The notes beneath the pieces are model-generated. The model saw only the letters and a program-made list of their open reading frames with translations, made no database searches and had not been told where the DNA came from. A program made the position numbers and the translations under genes. This document shows, piece by piece, positions 43,087 through 53,181 of a stretch of DNA of 64,000 bases. Position 1 is the first letter of the stretch. Each line of letters starts with the position of its first letter. Source of the DNA: Stutzerimonas stutzeri. Its GTDB lineage: Bacteria; Pseudomonadota; Gammaproteobacteria; Pseudomonadales; Pseudomonadaceae. The stretch covers positions 124,001 through 188,000 of the forward strand of contig NZ_PPXG01000002.1 in assembly GCF_002909485.1 (NCBI RefSeq). Direction: 5' to 3'.

Positions 43087-44325
43087 TCAAACCTTCAAAA
43101 CCCGCCTCAGCAAGAACCGCCTCACCGGCACCACCGCTCGCTCCTGTGCCAACACGCAGACCACGATGCACAACCCCAGATAAAGCGGATAGAACGCCGG
43201 CGTCAGCGCCAGCTCCCCCGCCTGTGCCACGCAATCGGCCCAGTCCTCCAGACACTCTGCCGACACCGCCCCGAGCAGTTTCTCCGAGCGCGAGAAGAGG
43301 ATGAACACCGGCACATGCAGCACGAACAACGGCAGGGAGGCCGCGCCCAGGCGCTGTGACCAGCCGACCACCGCGGCGCTGCGCGGCGTGGCGATCAGTG
43401 CGCAAAGCCAGACCAGCGCCAGCTGCGCCGGCAGCAGCAGGCCGTTGTGCAGCAGGAAGTACCAGTAGCGTTCGCCCTTGAGCAGCCACACCGTCGCCAG
43501 GAAGCTGGCCAGTACGAACGCCGCAAGCGCCAGTCGGCTGGCCATGCCGAGCTGCCCGCCGGCCGCGCGCCATTCGCGGAACAGTCCGCAGAGCAGGATG
43601 CCGGCGAGAAATTCCGGCAGTCGCAGCAGCGGCATGCGGTGCAGCATGCCGGTGACGGGAATGCCGTAGGCATCCTGCTGGATCGCCCACAGCGGCGGCA
43701 GCAGGTAGAGCACGCCGATTGCCAGCAGCCACCAGCCCTTGTGGCGCAGGCGCATCAGGCGCGGTGCTAGCAGCGGGAAGCACAGGTAGAAGAAGAACAG
43801 CGTGGAGATCGACCACAGTGGCGGGTTGAACGTCAGGTAGAGCGGGTTCCAGGCTTGTAGCATGAACAGCTGCAGCACGAAGTTCAGTAGCAGCTCGCGG
43901 TTGTTCATGAAGTGTTCGAGGGCGTCGCGCGCTTCGCCGACAAGCTCCTCGTTGGTGTCGTAGACCACGTAGCGCAGGCTCGCCTTGGCATCGTCCGGCG
44001 GGATGCCGAGCTTGGCAATGATCGTCAGCACGATGGCCGTCAGCAGCAGCGAGAACAGGTGCAGCGGGTAGAGATTGGCCAGGCGCTTGCCGAGGAAGTG
44101 CCGCGCCGGCTCGCGCAGTTCACCCTGCCTGCAGTAGACGTGAGCCAGCAGAAAGCCGGAGAGGATGAAGAAGCTGCTGGTGGCGAAGAACCCGACGCCG
44201 GCCAGATCCGCGAGCCAGGAGGGCTCGCCTTCCACGTAGGCGTGCACGGTGTGGAACAGCACGACGTAGATGGCCAGCAGAAAGCGCAGCCACTCCAGTC
44301 CGATGAAATGTTCCTTGCGCGGCAC
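43087..44325 (-). CDS. Membrane acyltransferase (acyltransferase 3 family)
   Basis: 412 residues with about ten helices. Family start GLEWLRFLLAIYVVLFHTVHAY with the conserved Arg and His; FFATSSFFILSGFLLAHVY; FLGKRLANLYPLHLFSLLL; NPPLWSISTLFFFYLCFPLL. Such proteins O-acetylate or succinylate exported glycans or lipopolysaccharide. Single gene divergent from the beta-lactamase pair; no polysaccharide locus nearby to indicate the acceptor. Confidence 0.88.
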   Translation of the reverse strand: MPRKEHFIGLEWLRFLLAIYVVLFHTVHAYVEGEPSWLADLAGVGFFATSSFFILSGFLLAHVYCRQGELREPARHFLGKRLANLYPLHLFSLLLTAIVLTIIAKLGIPPDDAKASLRYVVYDTNEELVGEARDALEHFMNNRELLLNFVLQLFMLQAWNPLYLTFNPPLWSISTLFFFYLCFPLLAPRLMRLRHKGWWLLAIGVLYLLPPLWAIQQDAYGIPVTGMLHRMPLLRLPEFLAGILLCGLFREWRAAGGQLGMASRLALAAFVLASFLATVWLLKGERYWYFLLHNGLLLPAQLALVWLCALIATPRSAAVVGWSQRLGAASLPLFVLHVPVFILFSRSEKLLGAVSAECLEDWADCVAQAGELALTPAFYPLYLGLCIVVCVLAQERAVVPVRRFLLRRVLKV

Positions 44326-44488
44326 CGCTTACTCCCGTGTCGTTGGCTGCGCCGAACTGGCGCCTATGCATGGGACTCGCATCCGCCCCTGCCGTTTCGC
44401 TGCACCGGTGATCGGGTGTGCTGCACGGCTGGGCGCAGCGGCGGTCGGAACGGGTATCAGCAACTGCACGACGACAAGCCGGAGGACC

Positions 44489-45577
44489 ATGAATCTGCCA
44501 TCGCTGCCTCGTTTACCCGCCGTTGCCACACGCGTGCTGCTGGCAGCACTGCTGTGCGGCGGCACTGCCCAGACAGCCGTAGCACAGGAGGCCTTTGAGT
44601 GGAGCGGCCCCTTCCTCGCGCGGCTGGCGCAGGTGGACCGGCAGACGCCGGGACAGCTCGGCGTCTACGTCAAGGACATGCAGACCGGGATATCGGTGTC
44701 CTATCACGGCGAGGAGCCCTGGTACCTGGCTTCGACCGTCAAGGTACCGGTTGCCATCGCGGTGATGCGCCAGATTGAGCAGGGTGAGCTGACGCTGGAT
44801 AGTCCGGCGGCACTGCTCGCGTCCGACTACGTCGATGGCGCAGGCCCGACCAACAGCCATGCGCCGGGCAAGGCCCTGAGCGTGCGCTTTCTGATGGATC
44901 AGATGCTGATCCACAGCGACAACACCGCCAGTGACATGCTGATACGCCTGGTCGGCATCGAACAGGTCAACGCCATCGCCCAGGAGCTGGCGCCCGAAGG
45001 ACTCGGGCCGATCACATCGTTGGCGGATGTGCGACGGCTAATCTATGGCGAATTGCACCCTGCCGCCCGCCGCCTATCCGGCAAGGATTTCCTCGCCCTC
45101 AGGCAGCAGCCGAACGACGCCGGCCGTCTGGCGTTGCTGCCGCGGCTGCTGGGCATCGAGCGGCGTGCTCTGCAGTCCATCAGCCTGAGTGAAGCCTACG
45201 AACGCTACTACGCCACATCATTCAATTCCGGCACGCTGAAAGCCTACGGCGATCTGCTGTCGACACTGGATACCGGCACTGCTCTTAGCCCCTCGAGCAC
45301 CGAGTACCTGCTGAGCGTGATGCGCCGGGTCGAGACCGGCAAACAGCGGATCAAGGCCGGCTTGCCGCCTGGCACCGGCTTCGCCCACAAGACTGGTACC
45401 CAGCGGGCGCGTATCTGCGATGCCGGGCTGGTGGATCAGCCAGATTCGGACAGTGCTCTATCCACACGCCTGGTCATAGTCGCCTGCGTTCGCGGGGTGG
45501 CCTCCACCGCCCAAGCCGAGCGCGCATTGCGCGGCACCGGCGAGGCTGTCACCGCAGCGGGGTTGATCCGACGATGA
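44489..45577 (+). CDS. Class A beta-lactamase-like serine hydrolase, copy 1 (periplasmic)
   Basis: 362 residues. Signal peptide (LLAALLCGGTAQTAVA). Penicillin-interacting motifs: LASTVKVPVAI (SxxK) near 87, HSDNTASD (SDN) near 150, FAHKTGTQRARICDAG (KTG) near 300. The insert between SDN and KTG is longer than in true class A enzymes, and the omega-loop Glu (ExxLN) is not clear, so a D,D-peptidase or wall-related role is possible. ATG 44489 starts the signal peptide; GGAGGA upstream is unusually close. 4-bp overlap with copy 2. Confidence 0.87.
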   Translation: MNLPSLPRLPAVATRVLLAALLCGGTAQTAVAQEAFEWSGPFLARLAQVDRQTPGQLGVYVKDMQTGISVSYHGEEPWYLASTVKVPVAIAVMRQIEQGELTLDSPAALLASDYVDGAGPTNSHAPGKALSVRFLMDQMLIHSDNTASDMLIRLVGIEQVNAIAQELAPEGLGPITSLADVRRLIYGELHPAARRLSGKDFLALRQQPNDAGRLALLPRLLGIERRALQSISLSEAYERYYATSFNSGTLKAYGDLLSTLDTGTALSPSSTEYLLSVMRRVETGKQRIKAGLPPGTGFAHKTGTQRARICDAGLVDQPDSDSALSTRLVIVACVRGVASTAQAERALRGTGEAVTAAGLIRR

Positions 45578-46626
45578 ACAGGTTGATAGCAGTTGGCGCG
45601 CTATTGCTACCGCTGGCGGGCATCACTGCCTGCACTGAAGATGCCGAGGCGACCTGGAAGGACGGGCTGGAGCAGGAGCTACGGCGCATCGACGACGCAG
45701 CGCCGGGCAAACTCGGCGTCTACATCAAGCACCTGGGCGAGGATGCCGAGCTGCGCTACGAGGCCGAGCGTTTCTGGTACCTCGGCTCAGCGGTAAAGGT
45801 GCCGATCGCCATCGCCGTGTTGCAGGGCGTGGACGACGGCGATTTCAGGCTCGATCAGCAGCTGTCGCTGGAGGCCGAGGATAAGGTGGACGGCTCCGGT
45901 GACCTGGTCTGGCAGGACGTGGGTGTCGACTATGCAGTGCGCGACCTGCTCAATGAGATGCTGATCGAAAGTGACAATACCGCGGCCAACATGCTGATTC
46001 GGCTGGTCGGCGAGGACGACCTTAATGCGCGCACGCGCAAGAGCATGGGCAGCGATTTCGAGGCCATCACCACCTTCACCCAGGTACGCCGGGATGTGTA
46101 TGGCGAAGTGCATCCGGATGCAGCCCGGCTGGACAACATGCAGCTGGTGGAGCTGGCCTCGGCACCGTTCAGCAAACCACGCTATGACGCGCTGACCAGC
46201 GTGCTTAACCTGTCGGCGGATGAGCTGAAAGCGGCGAGCATGGAAGAGGCTTACGAGCGCTATTACGCGCGCAACCTCAATGCCAGCAGCTTGGTGGCCT
46301 ATGGTGCGATGCTGGAAAAGCTGGTGCTTGGCGAACTGCTGTCCGCGCAGAGCCGCGAGCTGTTGTACGGCGACATGAAAATCGACTCCTACGACAACTA
46401 CCGCCTCGAAGCCGGGCTGCCCGAGGATGTGCCATTCATCCAGAAGACTGGCACGCAGCTCGAGCGCGCCTGTCATGTCGGCGTTATCGAGCCGCGGGAC
46501 GAAAGCCGCGCCATCGTCGTCGTGGCCTGTGCCGAGGATCTGGACGAGGGCAGAGAGGCCGGGCGCCTGTTCGAGCAAGTCGGGGAGGCGATCAGCGAGG
46601 CGCTATTGGAAGCTCGGCAGCACTGA
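45574..46626 (+). CDS. Class A beta-lactamase-like serine hydrolase, copy 2 (lipoprotein)
   Basis: 350 residues, paralogue of the preceding protein. N-terminal lipobox LLPLAGITAC indicates a lipid-anchored form; the residue after Cys is Thr, favouring outer-membrane sorting. Motifs: YLGSAVKVPIAIAV (SxxK), ESDNTAANMLIRLVG (SDN), FIQKTGTQLERACHVG (KTG). Both copies share AYERYYA followed by a Ser/Ala-rich segment and KLGVY/QLGVY near the start, evidence of tandem duplication. Coupled to copy 1 by ATGA overlap. Confidence 0.87.
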   Translation: MNRLIAVGALLLPLAGITACTEDAEATWKDGLEQELRRIDDAAPGKLGVYIKHLGEDAELRYEAERFWYLGSAVKVPIAIAVLQGVDDGDFRLDQQLSLEAEDKVDGSGDLVWQDVGVDYAVRDLLNEMLIESDNTAANMLIRLVGEDDLNARTRKSMGSDFEAITTFTQVRRDVYGEVHPDAARLDNMQLVELASAPFSKPRYDALTSVLNLSADELKAASMEEAYERYYARNLNASSLVAYGAMLEKLVLGELLSAQSRELLYGDMKIDSYDNYRLEAGLPEDVPFIQKTGTQLERACHVGVIEPRDESRAIVVVACAEDLDEGREAGRLFEQVGEAISEALLEARQH

Positions 46627-46688
46627 GAGCGGTTGCGCTCGATACATGCGCAGCGTTGCGTCTGATTCCATTCTGATGGGCAAGCCCG

Positions 46689-47105
46689 TTACTGCTCCGA
46701 GTTGTCGTTGAGAGGCTCATCAGGTAGCAGGCCCCTATCGGCGAACACCGTTTTAACGGTTTGCATGCCGTTCAGCGCGGCCGGGAAACCCGCGTATACG
46801 GCCATCTGAATCACTACCTCGACGATCTGCTCTGGAGTGCAGCCGACGTTCAATGCACCGTGGACATGCACGGCCAGTTGCGGTTGGCAGTGCCCGAGTG
46901 CTGTTAGCGCCGCCACGGTCGCCAACTCGCGCTGAGGGAGTTCCAGGCCGGGGCGCTGGTAAATGTCGCCGAAGGGAAATTCGATAACGTAGCGGGCCAG
47001 ATCAGGGGCAATGGCTTGCAGGCTGTCGATGACCTTGCGCCCGGCCTCGCCGTCGATCTCGTCGAGCTTGGCCAGGCCTTCGGTGTAGCGGGCTGATACA
47101 GACAT
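46689..47105 (-). CDS. Carboxymuconolactone decarboxylase family protein
   Basis: 138-residue alpha-helical protein: [22 protein letters not shown] near 45-66, [43 protein letters not shown]. The family includes gamma-carboxymuconolactone decarboxylase and AhpD-type peroxidase partners; no CxxC pair is present, so AhpD-like redox chemistry is unlikely. Aromatic-degradation genes are absent, so function is open. Follows merR on the same strand, with a MerR-type operator between them. ATG 47105 has AGAGGA upstream. Confidence 0.88.
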   Translation of the reverse strand: MSVSARYTEGLAKLDEIDGEAGRKVIDSLQAIAPDLARYVIEFPFGDIYQRPGLELPQRELATVAALTALGHCQPQLAVHVHGALNVGCTPEQIVEVVIQMAVYAGFPAALNGMQTVKTVFADRGLLPDEPLNDNSEQ

Positions 47106-47134
47106 GGAGCGTTCCTCTCGATAGGTCAGAGGAA

Positions 47135-47165
47135 AGCCTGCGGGTTGGAGTGGACTCCAGGTCAA
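47135..47165 (-). promoter_or_regulatory. MerR-type operator/promoter before the CMD-family gene
   Basis: On the minus strand TTGACC (47165-47160) is the -35; the spacer carries the perfect palindrome TGGAGT-CC-ACTCCA (47159-47146). A weak -10 candidate (CAGGCT) follows at the elongated ~19-bp spacing that MerR activators need. It starts at the merR stop, so MerR probably activates the downstream gene directly. Confidence 0.65.
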
Positions 47166-47539
47166 GCGGAAGTTTGCTGCCGATACAGCGCGATCTTCGC
47201 CTGCAAGGCGTCGAGATGTTCATGGTCGCGCAGCAGACGTGCCTGCAACGTGGCGGCATGGGTTTCGAGCAACGCCTGACGTGCCGCGAGGGTTGCGTCG
47301 CCACACTCGCGCAGATCGGCGTATCGGATGATGTCGTCTAGCGCCATGCCGGTGTCTTTCAGGCGCAGGATGAAGCCGATCCACTCCAGATCCCGCCGGC
47401 CATAAACGCGAAAACCGCTCGCATCCCGAGTGACGTTGCGCAGCAGGCCGATCTTTTCGTAATAGCGCAGTGTGTCGGCAGAGAGGCCGGTGCGCGCGGC
47501 GAACTCCCCGATGCTCAGGCGAAGCAGCTTCTCGCTCAT
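47162..47539 (-). CDS. MerR-family transcriptional regulator
   Basis: 125 residues. [23 protein letters not shown] followed by EKIGLL; wing: [21 protein letters not shown]; then [21 protein letters not shown] and a C-terminal coiled-coil dimerisation helix. Only one Cys (RECGDAT), so it is not a typical metal sensor; it resembles the YhdM/AdhR-like branch. Overlaps the rlmG stop by 4 bp and precedes the CMD-family gene, its probable target. Confidence 0.92.
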   Translation of the reverse strand: MSEKLLRLSIGEFAARTGLSADTLRYYEKIGLLRNVTRDASGFRVYGRRDLEWIGFILRLKDTGMALDDIIRYADLRECGDATLAARQALLETHAATLQARLLRDHEHLDALQAKIALYRQQTSA

Positions 47540-48663
47540 GCTTTGATTGAGCGCAGAATGACGAACTTCGGTGTGGCGGCGACCTGCTCGGCGTTGCCGA
47601 ACAGGCGCTTGAGCTTGAGGTGATAGCCGAGGTGGCGATTGCCGACGATCCACAGCTCACCGCCCTTGGCCAGTGCCGTCTTGGCCTGGGTGAACATGCG
47701 CCAGGCGAGGAAATCGCCGACCACCTGCTGCTGGTGGAACGGCGGATTGCACAGCACCAGATCCAGCGAGGCTGGCGACTGCTCGGCCAGGCCATCGCCC
47801 GCGCGGATTTCGGCCGAGCGCTGGCCGTGGATTGCCTGCCAATTCTCCTGTGCCGACTGCACCGCCATGTAGCTCTCGTCCACCAGCGTCAGTTCTGCCT
47901 GTGGGTTGCCTAGCGCATAGACGATGCCCAGCACGCCGTTGCCACAACCAACATCGGCCACGCGCAGTGCCCCCAGCGCCTTGGGCAGATGCGGCAGGAA
48001 GGCGCGGGTGCCGATGTCCAGGCCTTCGCGGCAGAACAGGTTGGCGTGGTTGAGCAGCACCAGCTTTGGCTGATCGATCTGGTAGCGAGTCGGGTAGGGC
48101 GATTGCGGCGCCGGTTTCGCGCTCGGCGTTGCGCTGAGCAGACGTGCCTTCTTCACCGCCAGCGAGGCCTGCACCGGGCCGACGTGCTGCTCTAGCAGGT
48201 CGCCGGCGGTGCGCGGCAAATGCTTGATCATCGCCGCGGCGATCACCTGCGCGCCGGGCGCCAGCTGGCCATGCAGGCGGATCAGCTGTTCCTCCAGCAG
48301 GGCGAGGGTCTTCGGTACGCGGATCAGTACCAGGTCGAACGGCCCCTCGGCTATCTCGCTGGCAGGTACGAATCGCACGACGTCGGCCGGCAGCTCGTTG
48401 CGTGCCAGGTTCTTCTGCAACGCCAGGTGGGCGAGATGCGAGTCGCCGCTGCTGGTGACCGCGACGTGTGCGGCCAGTGAGCAGGCCAGCGCGCCGAAGC
48501 TGTCATTGAGGATCAGCACCCGCGTGGCCGCCGGTAACCCCTGCTCATGCAGCTGGGTCAGCAGGTATTCGTCGGCGGCATCGAAGGCCTGCAACGGCTC
48601 GTTCGGCTGCTCCGGCTGGCGGATCAGATCGAGGCTTGCATAGGGGGTATCGAGAATAGGCAT
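47536..48663 (-). CDS. rlmG: 23S rRNA (guanine-N2)-methyltransferase RlmG
   Basis: 375 residues. Makes m2G1835 in 23S rRNA. Tandem RsmC-type architecture: degenerate N-terminal methyltransferase domain (VLILNDSFGALACSLAA) and active C-terminal domain with VADVGCGNGVLGIVYALGNP near 235, LTLVDESYMAVQSAQENW and the catalytic LVLCNPPFHQQQ near 298. Length matches E. coli RlmG. Start MPILDTPYASLDL at 48663; the longer frame upstream is not supported. Divergent from fpr. Confidence 0.94.
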   Translation of the reverse strand: MPILDTPYASLDLIRQPEQPNEPLQAFDAADEYLLTQLHEQGLPAATRVLILNDSFGALACSLAAHVAVTSSGDSHLAHLALQKNLARNELPADVVRFVPASEIAEGPFDLVLIRVPKTLALLEEQLIRLHGQLAPGAQVIAAAMIKHLPRTAGDLLEQHVGPVQASLAVKKARLLSATPSAKPAPQSPYPTRYQIDQPKLVLLNHANLFCREGLDIGTRAFLPHLPKALGALRVADVGCGNGVLGIVYALGNPQAELTLVDESYMAVQSAQENWQAIHGQRSAEIRAGDGLAEQSPASLDLVLCNPPFHQQQVVGDFLAWRMFTQAKTALAKGGELWIVGNRHLGYHLKLKRLFGNAEQVAATPKFVILRSIKA

Positions 48664-48760
48664 GAGAACTGGCGGTGTTTGTCGGCTGCGTAAAGGAGTA
48701 TCAAGGACCCATGCGGGCGCTGCGTGCAGTGGGCCCGAAGATGCTCGGAGGGAGCGAAGT

Positions 48761-49537
48761 ATGACCGCCAGCGAAGAGAAGTTCACCCGCCAGCGCCTGC
48801 TAGAGGTGCAAACGCTGACGCCCAACCTGTTCACCCTGCGTACCAGCCGCGACCCCAGCTTTCGTTTCACCGCCGGGCAGTTCGCCCGCCTCGGGGTGCG
48901 CAAGCCGAGCGGCTGCATCGTCTGGCGCGCCTATTCGATGGTCTCGGCGCCGCACGACGAGTTTCTCGATTTCTTTTCCATTGTCGTGCCGGACGGCGAA
49001 TTCACCAGCGAGCTGAGCCGGCTCTCGGTCGGCGACGAGCTGCTGGTGGATAAACAGGCCTTCGGCTTTCTCACCCTCGATCGCTTTCCCGATGGTCGCG
49101 ACCTTTGGCTGCTGGCGACAGGCACTGGCATCGCGCCGTTCCTATCGATCCTGCAGGGCTTCGACGCCTGGCAGCGTTTTGAACGGATCATCCTGGTTTA
49201 CAGCGTGCGTGAGGCGCGTGAGCTGGCCTATCAGCAGCTGATCACCGAACTTCCGCAGCGCGAGTATCTGGAAGGCCTGGGTTCCAAGCTGCTCTACCTG
49301 CCGGTGGTAACGCGCGAGGAGATCCCGGGCGCGTTGCACGGTCGCATCACCACGTTGATCGAAAACGGTGAGCTGGAGCGCGCTGCTGATCTTCAACTGA
49401 CGCCCGAGCATTCGCGGATCATGCTCTGCGGCAATCCGCAAATGATCGAGGACACCCGAATGGTGTTGAAGGCGCGCGACCTGAACCTGGCGTTGACGCG
49501 CCGGCCCGGCCAGGTGGCGGTGGAGAACTACTGGTAG
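48761..49537 (+). CDS. fpr: Ferredoxin/flavodoxin--NADP reductase
   Basis: 258 residues, the Pseudomonas bacterial-type FPR length. FAD motif IVWRAYSMVSAPHDEFLDFF (RxYS); NADP site LLATGTGIAPFLSILQGF; C-terminal LTRRPGQVAVENYW as expected. Exchanges electrons between NADPH and ferredoxin or flavodoxin in oxidative-stress repair. ATG 48761 has GGAGGG 8 bp upstream; the frame upstream to 48662 is not used. Stands alone. Confidence 0.95.
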   Translation: MTASEEKFTRQRLLEVQTLTPNLFTLRTSRDPSFRFTAGQFARLGVRKPSGCIVWRAYSMVSAPHDEFLDFFSIVVPDGEFTSELSRLSVGDELLVDKQAFGFLTLDRFPDGRDLWLLATGTGIAPFLSILQGFDAWQRFERIILVYSVREARELAYQQLITELPQREYLEGLGSKLLYLPVVTREEIPGALHGRITTLIENGELERAADLQLTPEHSRIMLCGNPQMIEDTRMVLKARDLNLALTRRPGQVAVENYW

Positions 49538-49613
49538 TTGTATGAGGCAGAAGCCTGCAGAAGGGGTTCTGTGATCGCCAGTCGCGGTCATCCGCCGCGC
49601 CCTGCAGTGCGTT

Positions 49614-49680
49614 GTCGCGTGGCTTTAGCCCACCACGTTGGCCGGTGGTTGGCTCGGTGGGCTGAAGCTCACCCTGCGAG
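49614..49680. repeat. GTGGGC-stem dispersed repeat pair
   Basis: GTGGCTTTAGCCCAC near 49619-49634 and GGTGGGCTGAAGCTCACC at 49656-49673, in inverted orientation around GTTGGCCGGTGGTTG. Same hairpin family as 37498-37647. It lies between fpr and gdhA, which converge; no gene is seen in the 278-bp gap. Confidence 0.55.
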
Positions 49681-49752
49681 TGGTGCAATCAGCACCCTTG
49701 ATATGCTGATGAAGCCCATCGCTACGAGTTGAGCGGTCGGCTCTCCCAAACA

Positions 49753-49787
49753 AAAAGCCCCTGCCGGACGTTCCGGTAGGGGCTTTT
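49753..49787. terminator. Bidirectional intrinsic terminator, fpr / gdhA
   Basis: AAAAGCCCCTGCCGG pairs with CCGGTAGGGGCTTTT (one G-T pair) over a 5-nt loop, with A-run and T-run on the two sides. Placed between convergent genes. Confidence 0.92.
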
Positions 49788-49815
49788 CTTATCGCTTGCC
49801 GCTTGCCGTGGGCGT

Positions 49816-51330
<1,515 letters not shown>

Positions 51331-51431
51331 TTAGGCTGCTGTGGGCAACGAATTAGCGGATCGATGAATCTCGGTGCGCCGAAATGTCGCATTCGATGCA
51401 TTCTTTTTGTGCGGAACTGGCGGGGTTGATA

Positions 51432-52217
51432 TTACTCGGACAGCTCGCAGCGATTCCGCCCGCTGCGCTTGGCTCTCAATAGCGCGACGTCGGCGCGGTT
51501 TATGGTGCTTGAGTAGGTCTCGTCCAGGCGCAGCTCTGCAACACCCATGCTGGCGGTCACACCGAGAAGCTCGTCGTTCACCCGAACACCAAGTGCTGCG
51601 ATGCTATCTCCCAGCCGGCGCATGACCGCCCAGGCCGTTGGCGCCGTGCACTCGGGCATTACGATGAGGAATTCTTCACCGCCCCAGCGGCCACACAAGT
51701 CCTGCTCGCGAATCTCCGCCTCCATCACCCGAACCACCTCGATCAGCACGCGATCGCCGACCTCGTGACCATGTTCGTCATTGATGACCTTGAAACGGTC
51801 GATATCCAGCATGACCAGCGTAAGTGGCCGCGTGTAGCGCTTGGCCCGTTCGCTTTCCTCGCGCAGGCGCTCGGTCAGCAGTCGGCGATTGGCAATGCCG
51901 GTCAGCGAGTCCAGGGTCGAAGCTTCGCGTAGCGAGGCGTTCAGGTCGTGCATCATCATCTGGTAGCGGTCGGAAATGCGTGCGATCTTTTCCAGCTGCC
52001 GTAGCTGCTTGTCGAAGCGCGCTGCCAGGCTCAGCTCGCGTTCGCGGGCGATGCTCTGATAACCGTCGGATACGCGGGCGATTCGCTCGATGCGGCCGAG
52101 CAGATCGTGGTGCGCCCCCCATAGCTGGCTCAGCGCTTCCTTCAGCGGATGACCCTCGAACTCAGGGTCAGTCAGGAGGCTTGCAACTTCGTGCTCTAGC
52201 GGCGATGGCCCACGCAT
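51432..52217 (-). CDS. siaD: Diguanylate cyclase SiaD
   Basis: 261 residues, cytosolic. An N-terminal helical/coiled-coil signalling region (ARVSDGYQSIARERELSLA, KIARISDRYQMMMHDL) precedes the GGDEF domain with active site RWGGEEFLIV near 180 and I-site REQD five residues before it. Makes c-di-GMP. In P. aeruginosa SiaD is activated by unphosphorylated SiaC and drives surfactant-induced aggregation. Last gene of siaABCD; 12 bp after siaC. Confidence 0.92.
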   Translation of the reverse strand: MRGPSPLEHEVASLLTDPEFEGHPLKEALSQLWGAHHDLLGRIERIARVSDGYQSIARERELSLAARFDKQLRQLEKIARISDRYQMMMHDLNASLREASTLDSLTGIANRRLLTERLREESERAKRYTRPLTLVMLDIDRFKVINDEHGHEVGDRVLIEVVRVMEAEIREQDLCGRWGGEEFLIVMPECTAPTAWAVMRRLGDSIAALGVRVNDELLGVTASMGVAELRLDETYSSTINRADVALLRAKRSGRNRCELSE

Positions 52218-52229
52218 ATCGATCTTCCG

Positions 52230-52607
52230 TCAGTCGTGACTCAGGATGGAGAACGGGAAGGTGCAGTCTTCCTTGAACTCTTCGGCAAGTTCTACCACCC
52301 GCTCGTTGCGGATGTCGTAGTACCAATTGACCGCTACCTGCCGACCTTCCTGATAGGCCGCTTCAAGCAGGTCGAAAATGTCCATCATCGCTTTGATGCT
52401 GCTGGTGTTCAGGTACAGCAAGCGGAGTTCGAGGTTGAGCGGGTGCACGGCTTCGCCAAGAAAGCGCTCGATCCACTCATAAACCTGATGGAACAGCTCA
52501 TAAGAGTTTTCGGGGTAGGAGTCGCCCTGCATCGAGACGATGCCTTTCGCCCAGTCGGACTGGATGGTGGGAGTGGACTGGCTGCCGGGAATAGAAAAGT
52601 CGTTCAT
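52230..52607 (-). CDS. siaC: SiaC, phospho-switch activator of SiaD
   Basis: 125 residues (DUF1987), STAS-like fold. The phospho-acceptor region LLYLNTSSIKAMMDIFDLLE is intact, and counting from the start puts Thr at position 68, the residue phosphorylated by SiaB and dephosphorylated by SiaA in P. aeruginosa. Ends FPFSILSHD. 16 bp after siaB in the operon. Confidence 0.94.
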   Translation of the reverse strand: MNDFSIPGSQSTPTIQSDWAKGIVSMQGDSYPENSYELFHQVYEWIERFLGEAVHPLNLELRLLYLNTSSIKAMMDIFDLLEAAYQEGRQVAVNWYYDIRNERVVELAEEFKEDCTFPFSILSHD

Positions 52608-52623
52608 GTGGATGCTCTTGAGT

Positions 52624-53166
52624 TCAGATGACGGCGCTCAGGCTGATGAAGGAAAGCTCGTCGGAAACCGGTTGCAGTGAAGCCTTGAGTGGCTCGCTGG
52701 ACTTGCGCGCGATATCGATCAGGCCAAGGCCGGCGCCGGAGGTCACATGCTCGTCGCGAGGTTTGCGCAGCTGCTCCTTGTACAGAGCCTTCAGCCCGGC
52801 CTTGTCCTTTTTCGCCAGGTCAGCGACTGCAGTGAGCAGTAGTTGGCCGTCGGCAGTTTCAATAAGGTTTCCGGCCGAGACCACGTACCGACCCATGTCA
52901 TCACGGGCAACCACGACCGTTGCGCCAGCCTGCTGATCGGACCAGTTCTTTTCGCGGGTGTAATGGCGGATGTTCTGCGTCATCTCGATGTACACGGCGA
53001 ACACATCCATAGCCGAGGACGGATGTGCCTGCTCCTCACTCATGTAGTTGCGCAGCGCGTTGCCGATTTCTTCGATCAGGCTGCGTGAGATAGGGCCGTT
53101 GAAGCACAGCATGATCTGTTGCTGGTTGTAGGATTCGCGCATCGCGAACATATCAATGGGGGCCAT
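52624..53166 (-). CDS. siaB: SiaB, SiaC threonine kinase
   Basis: 180 residues with a GHKL-like ATP fold: N-box region VYIEMTQNIRHYTREK near 60 and glycine-rich lid/G-box TSGAGLGLIDIARKS near 145. Phosphorylates SiaC and so switches off SiaD. ATG 53166 has AGGGAG at 6 bp; a TTG two codons earlier is not preferred. Between siaA (15 bp) and siaC. Confidence 0.93.
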   Translation of the reverse strand: MAPIDMFAMRESYNQQQIMLCFNGPISRSLIEEIGNALRNYMSEEQAHPSSAMDVFAVYIEMTQNIRHYTREKNWSDQQAGATVVVARDDMGRYVVSAGNLIETADGQLLLTAVADLAKKDKAGLKALYKEQLRKPRDEHVTSGAGLGLIDIARKSSEPLKASLQPVSDELSFISLSAVI

Positions 53167-53181
53167 GGCCAACTCCCTGTC

